A stretch of 64,000 nt of DNA from CAZYBU01 sp964645775 (lineage in GTDB: Bacteria > Spirochaetota > UBA4802 > UBA5550): contig CAZYBU010000014.1 of the NCBI GenBank assembly GCA_964645775.1, positions 10,261 to 74,260 of the forward strand, written 5' to 3'. The notes beneath the pieces are model-generated. The model saw only the letters and a program-made list of their open reading frames with translations. It searched no databases and was not told the DNA's origin. The position numbers and the translations under genes were made by a program. This document shows, piece after piece, positions 35,091-44,300 of the stretch (the first letter of the stretch is position 1; the number at the start of each line of letters is the position of its first letter).

Positions 35091-36119
35091 TTAATCATCT
35101 TCATGGATCATGCCCCGGAGCCGGGCCAGGCGCTGCATGTCGGGTACGGCGTCGAATTCATCCATGATTTCCCTGCCGAGAAGAGTTTCGATGCAGTCTT
35201 CAAGGGTAACGATTCCGGTGTAGTCTCCGTATTCGTTTAATACGATATACATGTGGTTCCGGCTTTCGCTTATCATGTTCAGCAGACGATAGACGGTGGT
35301 GGTTTCGGGAATCATTTCCGCTTTCATGGCGATCTTCTTCAGGGGAGTAGAACCTTTCTTTCGGGTCACCAGTGTCATGATGTCCCTGCGGAGGACGATT
35401 CCATGGATCTTGTTGCTGTCGGGGTCATAAAGAGGGTAGCGGGAAAAAGGGAGTTCATCCTTTTTTGAAAATGCGGAATCTATGTTTCCCTTATGGGGAA
35501 GCCAGTAAACCACGGTCCTGGGCGTCAGGATGGAGGATACGCGTATATCCTGCAAGTGGAAAAGGTTGTCGATAATAGCGTACTCCGAAGGCCGGATCGA
35601 CCCCTGGTAGTATCCCAGACGGGCAAACGTGAGAATCTCCTCCTTGGAGATATCCTTCGATTCTGCTCCGCCGGATAAAAGACTGGATAGAAGGTTTACC
35701 GGAACAAGAACCGGTTTTAGGAGGATAATGATTGCTCGAAGGATGACGGCCGAGGGGCCGGAAAGTTTTTTCCAGTACGTGGCGCCCAGGGTCTTGGGAA
35801 TAATCTCTGAGAAGATCAGGATAAGGAAGGTAAGTACTGCTGAAAAGAGACCCATCCACGCTTCGCCGAAAATTTTGATGGCGAGAGCGCCGGAAAGAGC
35901 GGCGCCCACGGTATGGGAAATCGTATTCAGGGTCAGGATGGCGGATATCGGTTCATCGATATTCGATTTCATCTTTTTCAGGGTTTTGCCTGACCCCTTG
36001 TCTTGATGGATCAGTATCTCAATGTAGGGACGAGTGATGGAAAGGATGACGGATTCCAGTATTGAGCAGAGAAAGGAGACGGCAAGGAGGCCGGTAACAA
36101 CCAGTATCAGTTCAAGCAT
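35091..36119 (-). CDS. CNNM/DUF21-CBS membrane protein (hemolysin-C/CorC-like)
   Basis: The protein has 342 residues. The N-terminal DUF21 domain has membrane helices (ELILVVTGLLAVSFLCSILE, NTISHTVGAALSGALA, and the EIIPKTLGATYW motif). A linker and a pair of CBS domains follow (about 195-320: VSSILTPRTVVYWLPHKG, YIVLNEYGDYTGIVTLEDC). The C-terminal CorC_HlyC domain of larger family members is absent. Relatives take part in Mg2+/Co2+ efflux or homeostasis, with CBS domains sensing adenine nucleotides; for this shorter form the role is inferred. Confidence 0.9.
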   Translation of the reverse strand: MLELILVVTGLLAVSFLCSILESVILSITRPYIEILIHQDKGSGKTLKKMKSNIDEPISAILTLNTISHTVGAALSGALAIKIFGEAWMGLFSAVLTFLILIFSEIIPKTLGATYWKKLSGPSAVILRAIIILLKPVLVPVNLLSSLLSGGAESKDISKEEILTFARLGYYQGSIRPSEYAIIDNLFHLQDIRVSSILTPRTVVYWLPHKGNIDSAFSKKDELPFSRYPLYDPDSNKIHGIVLRRDIMTLVTRKKGSTPLKKIAMKAEMIPETTTVYRLLNMISESRNHMYIVLNEYGDYTGIVTLEDCIETLLGREIMDEFDAVPDMQRLARLRGMIHEDD

Positions 36120-36214
36120 GGAGTAAGTATAAGTCGAAGAAGGGTTATTACGTCAACCGAACTTTTTGGTTGTAACTCCTTTCATGATATAGAATAGTGG
36201 GGCAGGAATCGATC

Positions 36215-36667
36215 GTGAGAATGCGAATACATACATGGGTCGGAAGTCCTGTACGTGAGGTTTTTCATGGCATGGATCGGCAGCTCTTCGAAGACCTGCG
36301 TCCACCGGGCCTCCCGATGACGATACTCCGGTTCGACGGGAGCTGTCTTGGAGACTGGATCGAACTGGAAGTGGGGCCTTCCTGGTGCCCGCATCGCTGG
36401 AGGAGCCTGATAACCGGGTACTCCGTGAGCGATATTGAGTCCTGGTTTGTGGACACGGGACGCACGTTGCCTCCCCCCCTGAAAAGATGGAAGCACCGAC
36501 ATATCGTGGCCAGGGCCCGCAACGGCTCCCAGATCATCGATGATCTCACCTTTTCCACAGGTTTTTTCCCCCTTGATCTGCTTATATATCCTTTTATTGC
36601 GTTTCTCCTCCTGAACAGAAAGCCGGTTTACAGGCGACGTTTCGGAAAATCCCTTTCTGATTCCTGA
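36215..36667 (+). CDS. SRPBCC (START/Bet v1-like) ligand-binding protein
   Basis: The protein is about 150 residues. I prefer GTG 36215 (AGGA seven bases upstream); GTG 36197 and ATG 36221 are alternatives. The pattern is that of small START-like proteins: TWVGSPVREVFHGMDRQLFE, GSCLGDWIELEV, SWFVDTGRTLPPPLKRWKHR and IIDDLTFSTGFFPLDLLIYP. Such proteins enclose a hydrophobic pocket; the ligand is unknown. There is no catalytic motif. It is divergent from the CNNM gene and converges on yhhN across a repeat-containing spacer. Confidence 0.82.
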   Translation: MRMRIHTWVGSPVREVFHGMDRQLFEDLRPPGLPMTILRFDGSCLGDWIELEVGPSWCPHRWRSLITGYSVSDIESWFVDTGRTLPPPLKRWKHRHIVARARNGSQIIDDLTFSTGFFPLDLLIYPFIAFLLLNRKPVYRRRFGKSLSDS

Positions 36668-36668
36668 A

Positions 36669-36706
36669 TACCGATAACTGTCCGGGGTGTACCGATAACT
36701 ATCGGT
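36669..36706. repeat. Direct repeat and palindrome between convergent genes
   Basis: TACCGATAACT occurs at 36669-36679 and again at 36690-36700, spaced 21 bases. The second copy is part of a perfect palindrome ACCGATA-AC-TATCGGT (36691-36706). It lies just after the SRPBCC stop and could act as a bidirectional terminator without a U-tract or as a protein site. Confidence 0.55.
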
Positions 36707-36735
36707 CAAACCGGTGTTTCTTGCGATAAGGAAGC

Positions 36736-37401
36736 CTATTTCAGGAGCTCAATGCCCCGGGGAAGAATAATGGCCAGGGTCACCAGGAACTGTGCCGAGT
36801 AATAGGTGCCCAGAACCAGAAGAGAGGCCGGCCGGAATTCGCGTATGAACCTGTCCCAGGCGAGCAGGGCGTCAGATACTACGAAAAGTATTGCCCCGGC
36901 CGAGAAGAGGTGCAGGTATCCCCACCGGGAAAGGTCATAGTGAATAGCTATAATAAGCATGAGAGCGATTACCAGCAGGTAAAGGAGCACGGGAAGCTGT
37001 AACCCGGCATTTTTCATGAACCGGACAAGGATGATCCCATAGATCAGAGCTAGCCCCAGGGGGACCAGTGTTCCTGAGAGGGTGAAACCGGAAACGCCGG
37101 AAAGCAGGCCGGCGAGGTAGAACAGGTGGCCAAGAAGGAATGCGGCCAGGCCGAAAATGAAGTACTTCTTATCAAGGGAGAGAAGAATATCCCCGGTCAC
37201 GCCCGCAACGAGGCCGGCCAGGATCATGAACTCCAGGTAGGGCACTTTTCCTGTTGAGGCCAGGGCGGCGGCAACAAGTACGATGTTGATAATCATCGGT
37301 ATCGGCTTGGCCACGGGGTACCAGCTCCGGTCTCGATAACCGAGAGAGATCGCCAGCCCGGAAAGGACCACGTAGAGGATGCCGACGGTTACCAGGTACA
37401 T
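36736..37401 (-). CDS. YhhN/TMEM86-family membrane protein (lysoplasmalogenase-like)
   Basis: The protein has 221 residues and 7-8 predicted membrane helices. Family features are AKPIPMIINIVLVAAAL, GLVAGVTGDILLSLDKKYFI, FLLGHLFYLAG and AGAILFVVSDALLAWDRF, with the conserved Asp/Lys/His positions of the TMEM86 group. Animal TMEM86B cleaves the vinyl-ether of lysoplasmalogens; the bacterial substrate is not settled. It stands alone and is divergent from the nitroreductase gene. Confidence 0.87.
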   Translation of the reverse strand: MYLVTVGILYVVLSGLAISLGYRDRSWYPVAKPIPMIINIVLVAAALASTGKVPYLEFMILAGLVAGVTGDILLSLDKKYFIFGLAAFLLGHLFYLAGLLSGVSGFTLSGTLVPLGLALIYGIILVRFMKNAGLQLPVLLYLLVIALMLIIAIHYDLSRWGYLHLFSAGAILFVVSDALLAWDRFIREFRPASLLVLGTYYSAQFLVTLAIILPRGIELLK

Positions 37402-37498
37402 GGGGCTATTCTTACAGTAACAGAAGCGCCCGTCAATTCAAAGATATGGGATCGGCCAAAACTAAAAGTGGTCGATGTTCCGCACATGTTGTAGATTG

Positions 37499-37531
37499 TA
37501 CGGAAGGGAAGAAAACGATTTCCCTTCCGTA
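37499..37531. promoter_or_regulatory. Perfect 12-bp inverted repeat upstream of nitroreductase
   Basis: TACGGAAGGGAA (37499-37510) and TTCCCTTCCGTA (37520-37531) are separated by 9 bases. It sits 35 bases before the nitroreductase ATG and between divergent genes, a position that suits an operator or an attenuator hairpin. No U-run follows it, so a simple terminator is unlikely. Confidence 0.6.
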
Positions 37532-37566
37532 TACCATATAACGCGTAAAAAGAGGTGCAACAATTG

Positions 37567-38082
37567 ATGAACCGTGAGGAGCTGGATATTCTCTACCGAA
37601 GAAGAAGCATACGTAAATACACGGGGGAAGGCGTCGATACCAGTACCCTTGAACAGGTTATCCGCGCGGGTATGAACGCTCCCTCCGCCGGCAATCAGCA
37701 GCCCTGGGAATTTGTCATTATCGATGACCGTCAAATACTGCACTCCATACCGGATATCCATCCCCACGCCCGCATGGTGCCTGAATCAGCGGCCGCTATC
37801 CTGGTCTGCGCGGATCTCTCCCGGGAAGAGCACCAGGGCTACTGGGTGCAGGATTGCGCCGCCTGTACCCAGAACATGCTCCTGGCGGCCACGGCATTGA
37901 ATCTCGGCTCCGTGTGGCTGGGGGTCTACCCGCGCCAGGAGAGGATTGACGCCCTCAGGGAACGGTTTAATATTCCGGAAGGAGTGGTACCCTTTTCACT
38001 TGTGGCCCTGGGAGTGGCCGACGAGGAGAAGCCATCGAACAACCGGTTCCATCCGGAGAGGATACATAGAAACGAATGGTAG
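37567..38082 (+). CDS. Nitroreductase-family flavoprotein
   Basis: The protein is about 171 residues from ATG 37567 (AAAGAGGTG upstream). FMN contacts are visible in RRRSIRKYT, APSAGNQQPWEFVI and NLGSVWLGVYP. VVPFSLVALGVADEE is the usual family C-terminal segment. It is a short single-domain form that probably reduces quinones or nitro compounds with NAD(P)H; the physiological substrate is unknown. A perfect inverted repeat in its leader suggests specific regulation. It is convergent with the lipoprotein gene, 2 bases apart. Confidence 0.92.
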   Translation: MNREELDILYRRRSIRKYTGEGVDTSTLEQVIRAGMNAPSAGNQQPWEFVIIDDRQILHSIPDIHPHARMVPESAAAILVCADLSREEHQGYWVQDCAACTQNMLLAATALNLGSVWLGVYPRQERIDALRERFNIPEGVVPFSLVALGVADEEKPSNNRFHPERIHRNEW

Positions 38083-38084
38083 GT

Positions 38085-38540
38085 TCAGTACTTTTGTGCT
38101 TTAACGGTATCGCCGTTTTGGGCGTTACAGGCTGAGCCGCTTATGGGAGCCGGGAAGTCCGTATTAATCGTTATATCATAGAGTTCACTATTGGCTGGAT
38201 CCTGTGAAACTGAAAAATAGGAAGAAGGTATGGTTGTTTCACTGCCACCGTTACACGTGGCTGTGAAATCATCATCTCCCAGAGCGCGATAGACTTTGAG
38301 GGTTCCGGCGCCATCTTCTACAATAAACCCGCTTCCGGCCCGGCCTGAATAGTAAACCGCGATGCAATTCTCTGAGGGTCCGCAGTTCCATCCTGCTATG
38401 CTGTACTCTTTATCTGCTTCCAGATTCAGGTTCGTCATATCTTTGAAACCCTTATCCACGTCCGCGCCCTGGTCTTTGCATGCGGTCATGGTAAGGAGAA
38501 GGGACGCGATCAGGGCCATGAACAATCTCGGTGCTCTCAA
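38085..38540 (-). CDS. Lipoprotein of unknown function, TTG start
   Basis: The best start is TTG 38540, which has AGGAGAG five to six bases upstream and gives a clean lipoprotein signal: RAPRLFMALIASLLLTMTAC with the lipidated Cys at residue 21. Upstream codons in the frame do not look like protein. The mature domain is about 130 residues, with four Cys in the C-half (WNCGPSENCIAVYY, ATCNGGSE, SGSACNAQNG) that could form disulfides. It is probably a beta-rich periplasmic or surface lipoprotein. No known family is recognised. Confidence 0.75.
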   Translation of the reverse strand: MRAPRLFMALIASLLLTMTACKDQGADVDKGFKDMTNLNLEADKEYSIAGWNCGPSENCIAVYYSGRAGSGFIVEDGAGTLKVYRALGDDDFTATCNGGSETTIPSSYFSVSQDPANSELYDITINTDFPAPISGSACNAQNGDTVKAQKY

Positions 38541-38825
38541 TATATCTCTCCTGGCGGAAAAGTAGCGATACCTGTCTGTATGTAACAGAGAGTGATATCC
38601 TGTTACACCGGACATGGTGGTAAAGTCCGATGTATTGGCAATAATAATTTGCGGAAAAACCACTTGACCCCGGGTAAGGCACTCTCACTTTTAAGTATAA
38701 TATTTAATATACCTGCCGAGCGTAATTGTTCACCTTGAACTACAGGGTGACTTTCGTGAACAGGCTGGCCTCTATTCCGTTCAGAGTAGATGCAGTTCAA
38801 TGTTGAATAAAACAGGATCGAGAAG

Positions 38826-39248
38826 ATGAATAAACATGCAGAGAGTACAAAGCTAAGAAACGCAATAGAGATTAAGGTCTTCGGTTTTCATCTGGACCTC
38901 TACGGACATGTCAACAACGCCCGCTACCTGGAGTTTCTGGAGCAGGGGAGGTGGGAACTGTTCGAGTCCACCGACCTGCCGGAACTTTTCAAAGAGAAGG
39001 GATGGGGGTTCGCCGCGGTCAATATCAACATAGACTACCGGTATCCTGCCGGATACGGGGAGACCCTCCTGGTAACCACCAGTATGAAAAAGATCGGGAA
39101 TAAAAGCGCCGTCTTTCACCAGCTGGTCACCATCAAGGGAAGGGAGACTGTGGTGGCCGAGGCGGATGTCACCTTTGTTATTCTTGATCTTTCTACCGGC
39201 AGGGCCGTTCCCGTGGATGAATCGATCTTCTCTCCCCTTTTGGGATGA
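38826..39248 (+). CDS. Acyl-CoA thioesterase, YbgC/FadM-like (hotdog fold)
   Basis: The protein has 140 residues. The active-site segment is FHLDLYGHVNNARYLEFLEQ, with the catalytic Asp (residue 24) and the N-N-x-x-Y element typical of 4HBT-type thioesterases. Strands include INIDYRYPAGYGETLLVTTS and KSAVFHQLVTIKGRETVVAE. It hydrolyses acyl-CoA or acyl-ACP thioesters; chain preference cannot be read. It is monocistronic, ending before a bidirectional terminator. Confidence 0.9.
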   Translation: MNKHAESTKLRNAIEIKVFGFHLDLYGHVNNARYLEFLEQGRWELFESTDLPELFKEKGWGFAAVNINIDYRYPAGYGETLLVTTSMKKIGNKSAVFHQLVTIKGRETVVAEADVTFVILDLSTGRAVPVDESIFSPLLG

Positions 39249-39363
39249 AACTGGTCTTCTTTTACCTGACTCGCTACAGTCACTGAAAGAATGCAACAGG
39301 GATAATCTGCTGGCTCCGGTAACCACACCGGAATTGTAAGCAGGTTTTCCCGGGAGATACTAA

Positions 39364-39394
39364 AAAGAGGCGATACCGGTTGTATCGCCTCTTT
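39364..39394. terminator. Bidirectional terminator
   Basis: AAAGAGGCGATAC (39364-39376) pairs perfectly with GTATCGCCTCTTT (39382-39394) across a 5-base loop. It has A/T tracts at both ends and lies between convergent genes. Confidence 0.9.
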
Positions 39395-39423
39395 CCTGAT
39401 TCCACGGTTCCAGGCTTACTATC

Positions 39424-40446
39424 TTACAGATCCTTTGTATACACCATGCTTGTCACGTCCGGTAAGGATTTCCTGGTCTCTTTGTTTACGGGTTCAAAGG
39501 TTACCAGGACCTTCCCTTCGGTAAGGGTGATACCTTTCTGCTTCAGCAGCGTGCCTTCAGGCGGGTTGGGGTCAATGGCCACCTTCTTCATTTTCATTGT
39601 TTTCAGGTCAAGGGAGAAGAGATATTTCGTGGAAGCGATGTAAAAGGATGGGGTCTTCTCGCTGTTTTTTACCTGAAATTTATGCATGCCCGCGCCCGGG
39701 TACGTAAGTTCGTACTGCTGTTCCTTATCGAACCTGAAGGTTTTCGCAATCTCCTTCTGGTTCAGAACGTACACTTTTCCGGTAAATTGTGACTCATATG
39801 TTCCGAGAATCTTCTCCTCGACTGCGACCAGCTTGTCTGAAGGTTCGTTATGGTAAGCTTCCAGGTCGTAAAGTTTGTTGGTACGGAGAAGACGTTTTCC
39901 ACTGCTGCTGTAGACCTCGCTGTGGGTAATGATATATTCAGAACCTTTTTTCCCCGATGCGTGTTTCAGGATGAAAAAGTCTCCTTTCTGTTCCGGTATC
40001 TGAAAGTTTATAGTATCATCTCCCGCCATTTTCAGGGCCATCTTCATTGACCTGTAATCCAGGTGAGTGGGGTTGTCCGGTTTCCCCAGGAAGATCACTC
40101 TTCCTTTCTTTTCCAGGTGGACAATGGCCTTATCCGTGTCAGGCATGAGGAATTTTTTAGCCACGAACCCGCTGATGTCACCGTAATGGATTTTAACCCA
40201 GGTATAGGAAGAGTCGTCTCCGGATGTCCTGGTACCTTTTTCCACAAGAACCCGGTTTCCAATGGGGACCTGCCCCACAATCTCTCCATCCGTACTGGCG
40301 GTGTCGCGAACATTGAGCTTTGTCGCGATGGAAATATATTTCTCACCGTCGATCTTCTCGTTTATTTCGGAAGAAGAATCTGTAGAATCGCCGCAACCTG
40401 AAATAACGACAGTCAGACTCAGAATCATTAATAACAGTTTTTTCAT
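39424..40446 (-). CDS. SH3-domain lipoprotein
   Basis: The protein is about 340 residues from ATG 40446, which lies 7 bases after AGAGGG and downstream of a clear promoter; an earlier ATG would start within the -10 region. The signal is KKLLLMILSLTVVISGC with a lipobox Cys. Residues about 35-100 are a bacterial SH3 domain (ATKLNVRDTASTDGEIVGQV, TWVKIHYGDISGFVAKKFL), which usually binds peptidoglycan. The remaining 240 residues are beta-rich, with no motif I know. It is probably anchored at a membrane facing the cell wall. Confidence 0.85.
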   Translation of the reverse strand: MKKLLLMILSLTVVISGCGDSTDSSSEINEKIDGEKYISIATKLNVRDTASTDGEIVGQVPIGNRVLVEKGTRTSGDDSSYTWVKIHYGDISGFVAKKFLMPDTDKAIVHLEKKGRVIFLGKPDNPTHLDYRSMKMALKMAGDDTINFQIPEQKGDFFILKHASGKKGSEYIITHSEVYSSSGKRLLRTNKLYDLEAYHNEPSDKLVAVEEKILGTYESQFTGKVYVLNQKEIAKTFRFDKEQQYELTYPGAGMHKFQVKNSEKTPSFYIASTKYLFSLDLKTMKMKKVAIDPNPPEGTLLKQKGITLTEGKVLVTFEPVNKETRKSLPDVTSMVYTKDL

Positions 40447-40496
40447 GTTCATACCCTCTGATGTATTTGCTACCGAAATGATCGGGTAACAGTGCA

Positions 40497-40525
40497 TTTT
40501 TAATCTTAGGGGGTCTTTATGTCAA
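40497..40525 (-). promoter_or_regulatory. Sigma70-type promoter for SH3 lipoprotein
   Basis: On the minus strand TTGACA (40525-40520), a 17-base spacer and TAAAAT (40502-40497). The expected transcript starts about 45 bases before the ATG at 40446. Confidence 0.75.
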
Positions 40526-40556
40526 GAAAGGGAGAGATTTAATTGTTTCCGAAAAA

Positions 40557-40580
40557 AAAGGCCGGCATAAGCCGACCTTT
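40557..40580 (-). terminator. Rho-independent terminator after SurA-like gene
   Basis: AAAGGCCGGC and GCCGACCTTT form a 10-bp stem with one mismatch and an ATAA loop. On the minus strand it is followed by a run of T, 24 bases after the SurA-like stop. Confidence 0.82.
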
Positions 40581-40603
40581 CTGATTTCTGGTTATATGTT
40601 GAT

Positions 40604-41299
40604 TTACTGTGTGGCAGTTTCTTCTTCAGAGGATTTTTCTTCTGAAGACGCCTCGTTTTCTGCTTTCGCTGTCTTGTTCTTGAGGTACTGCTTCAGGCCT
40701 TCGCGGTTGACCTTGTTTTCAGCGATCAGGTTCAAAATGAACTCGTTCGATTTCATCTCGAACTTTTTCATGAATATCTGCTGGCGGATTCGGGCTACAA
40801 CCTGGTCATTAAGGGCCACTCCCTGGAACGTCTGGCGGTTCTGGTTGTAGAACTGCTCGACTTCCTGCTCCGTTACGTCGATCTCATCCTGGAGTTTTTC
40901 GAGAAGATAATAGGTGGCGACGCTGTTGTACTTGTTAAGCTCGACAACGGTTTCCATTTCGTTTCTGTCCACGGTCTCGTCATCGATGGCCTTTTTGTAG
41001 AGAAGTATTCGGCTGATAATATAATCGGCGAATTTCTTTCTGCTCAGGGTGGGATGGTTCTGGGCCATCGGATTGGCCGCCATCTTGTCGATCTCTTCCT
41101 TGCCCAGATTCAGCACCAGCTTGTTCTGGGTGTAATAATAATCTTCGAACTCCTTAATGGAGATTGTTTCGTTTTCCAGTTTGATGGCCGGCTTACCGGT
41201 ATCTTCCTTGCCGTCCTTACCCTTCATTTTGTCACATGAAATAAATGAAGCCATCAGGAAGATACTGAAGGCAGCGAAAAAAGCTGTGTAGCGGTTCAT
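40604..41299 (-). CDS. SurA-N-like lipoprotein without parvulin domain
   Basis: The protein has 231 residues. The signal peptide ends in a lipobox (FLMASFISC, Cys22). The mature part matches the N-terminal chaperone region of SurA/PpiC-type foldases (ISIKEFEDYYYTQNKLVLNL, KKFADYIISRILLYKKAI, EIDVTEQEVEQFYNQNRQTF), but the parvulin proline-isomerase domain is absent. The tail is rich in Glu, Ser and Lys. It probably binds unfolded exported proteins. It follows mfd by 87 bases on the same strand; mfd followed by SurA/PpiC-like genes is an arrangement seen in other bacteria. Confidence 0.82.
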   Translation of the reverse strand: MNRYTAFFAAFSIFLMASFISCDKMKGKDGKEDTGKPAIKLENETISIKEFEDYYYTQNKLVLNLGKEEIDKMAANPMAQNHPTLSRKKFADYIISRILLYKKAIDDETVDRNEMETVVELNKYNSVATYYLLEKLQDEIDVTEQEVEQFYNQNRQTFQGVALNDQVVARIRQQIFMKKFEMKSNEFILNLIAENKVNREGLKQYLKNKTAKAENEASSEEKSSEEETATQ

Positions 41300-41386
41300 A
41301 AGGATATCCCTTGAAATAATGATTTCCGTGATTCTGCGGATACAGTTTTGCCCCGTGGGCTATAGGGTGTTCAGGAAAGTAACCTG

Positions 41387-44300
41387 TCAGAATTGTTTCA
41401 ACAATTTTTTAAGGCTATCAAGCTTTTTTTCTGGTCCCAGATTTCGGGTGGACCAGCGGAGTGTGTCCCTGTCCTGGGGATCGAAGGTGAGCCTCTGCTC
41501 CCGGCTTACGGCTTCCACTACGTTATGGATGTTTACCCTGCTCTGGGAGGATAGCCGTATACGTATCTGCCGGGAATCTTCGCGAATCTCGTCAATTCTG
41601 AGGCGCGAAGCCACGACCCGTATCCTTTCCATCTCAACCAGGGAATGGACGATTCCCGGGGGTTGGCCGAAACGGTCTACCATTTCGGAATAGAGTTCCT
41701 CCACCTCCTCTGTCTCCTCGCATGCCTCGAAACGCTTGTAAAACTCGATCTTCTGACTGTGGTCGGCAATATACTCATCCGGTATATAGAAATCCAGGTG
41801 GATAAAGACCGGGGTCCGAAAGTGGTCGCTTACCTCCTCTCCCTTGATCCGCTTTACCGCGTCTTCAAGCATCTGGGTGTAAAGATCGAAACCGACGTCC
41901 ATGATGTTTCCAGACTGCTCGTGACCGATGATGTTGCCGGCCCCCCGTATCTCCAGATCCTTCATGGCTATCCGAAAGCCGCTTCCCAGGTCAGAGTATT
42001 CGGAGATGACCTGTAGTCTCTTCTGGGCCTCCTCCGAAAGGACGGAGTGGGGAGGGTAGAAGAGGTAGGCGTAGCTTTTCCGTTCCGAACGTCCTATCCG
42101 GCCCTTGAGCTGGTAAAGCTGGGAGAGGCCGAAGGTGTCGGCCCGGCTGATAATCATGGTGTTCACGTTGGGCATGTCCAGGCCCGACTCGATAATGGTC
42201 GTGGATAGAAGGATGTCGTATTCCCCTTTCAGGAAGGCGATGATAATTTCCTCAAGATCGTCCTCTCTCATCTGACCGTGGGCCACGGCGTAGGTGGCCT
42301 CGGGCACCATTTTCTCCAATATGGAGGCCTGAACATCTATGGTCTGGACCCGGTTGTGGACGAAGAAGATCTGTCCGCCACGGTCGATCTCCTTGAGGAT
42401 CGCCCGCCGCATGATATCCGGGTTGTCCTCCATGACGTAGGTCTCGATGCTCTGCCGGTTCTCCGGCGGCGTGGCGATAATGGATAGTTCCCGGATGCCG
42501 GCCATGGACATGTGCAGGGTTCTGGGAATGGGCGTGGCGGAAAGGGTAAGGACGTCAACCAGGGTTCGGAATTTTTTCAGTTTTTCCTTGTGGCGCACGC
42601 CGAATTTTTGCTCCTCGTCGATGACCAGGAGCCCCAGGTTACGGATATTCATCTCCTCGTTCAACAGGGCGTGGGTGCCGATGATGATGTCAATCTCTCC
42701 TTTCGCCAGACGGTCCCGGATCTTACGGATCTCGGCCCCTGAGCGGAACCGGGATATCATCTCGATTTCGATTGGGTATCCTTCAAAACGCCGACTGAAG
42801 GTGGAAAAATGCTGCATGCAAAGGATGGTGGTGGGGACCAGGATGGCAACCTGCTTTCCGGCCATGACCGCCTTGAAAGAGGCCCGGATGGCCACCTCGG
42901 TCTTGCCGAAACCGACATCGCCGCAGACCAGCCGGTCCATCGGCTTCTCTGATTCCATGTCATCCTTCACGTCCTCGATGGCAGTCAGCTGATCCGGGGT
43001 CTCCTCGTATTCGAAGCGGGACTCGAACTCCTCCTGCCAGCGGGTGTCGGGAGGGTAACTGAAACCCTTGAGAGCGTTTCTCCGTGAATAGATCTCCACC
43101 AGTTCTTCCGCGATCTTCTCGACTGATTCCTGGACACGGTTCTTGATCTTGTTCCATGCCGACTTTTTACCCAGGCTGTCCAGCCTGGGCTGTTTTCCCT
43201 CCAGGCCGATATACTTCTGCACCAGGGTAATCTGGTCCAGGGGGACGTAGAGTTTGTCCTCTCCCTGGAAGTGTATCTTGAGAAAATCCCGTTCCACGCC
43301 CCCGGCGCTCATCCGCTCAATGGCGTCAAAGATGCCGATGCCGTGGTTTACGTGAACAATGTAATCGCCTTCTTTCAGTTCGAGGAAGGACTCGATGGGA
43401 CGGGAGGATCTTTTTTTGAATGCCCGGCGTTTGCGGTAGCTCTTACCGAAGATCTCGTGGTCCGTCAGTATCATGGTCCGGATGTCTTCAATGACACACC
43501 CTTCGCGTAGGGGGGCCATGACCACGTCAAAGGGCCGCTCTTGCAGTTCCTCGAAGGTGGATCCCGGCTTGAGCTCCCGAAAAAGGTCTCTGAGACGCCG
43601 GGCCTGGCCCTCGAAGGCGGTGGTCATGACCAGACGCCATCCTTCCTGGAGTCGTTTCTCCATCTCCTCCCGGACCTGCCTGATGCGGCCCTGGAAGCCG
43701 GGCATACTCTTCATCTTCCAGCGGAGGGAATGGGGAGAAGTGGTGTAGGACTGGACCTCTACCCTCCGCATCTCCACGGGGGTCAGACCCTCCGGCGCCA
43801 GAAGGTCTTCCACGGGCAGGGTAACGCAGGAGCGCATCCTTTTTGCCCGGAGCTCGGCGAAAGTCTTTTGCAGGGCGTCAAGGCGGCCTGTCAGTTCCGG
43901 AGGGTCGATCTGGACCAGGATGGCGTCCTCCCGGCAGTAACGGGCCAGAACGTCAGCCGGTATAGCGGCCGGAAAGAGGTCTTCTATACCCCTGATTTCA
44001 TGTTCACCCTCCGGATCGGAAAGCCAATCCGGAAGCTCGGTCTCTGGATTAATATGAGGGGCGAGGTCCTTTCTGAGCTTCTCCATCTCATGCTCAGAGA
44101 GGAGTATCTCTCTCCGGGGATAGACCGTGACCTTTTCGTGGCGCTCCATGGAGATCTGGGTGACAGCGTCAAACTCCCGGATCGATTCCAGGGTATCTCC
44201 GAAGAAGTCGAGTCTAAGAGGATTGGGGAGGGATGGGAGAAAGAGATCGATAATACCTCCCTTGACGGCGAATTGTCCGAAGACCTCCACCCGCTGTTCC

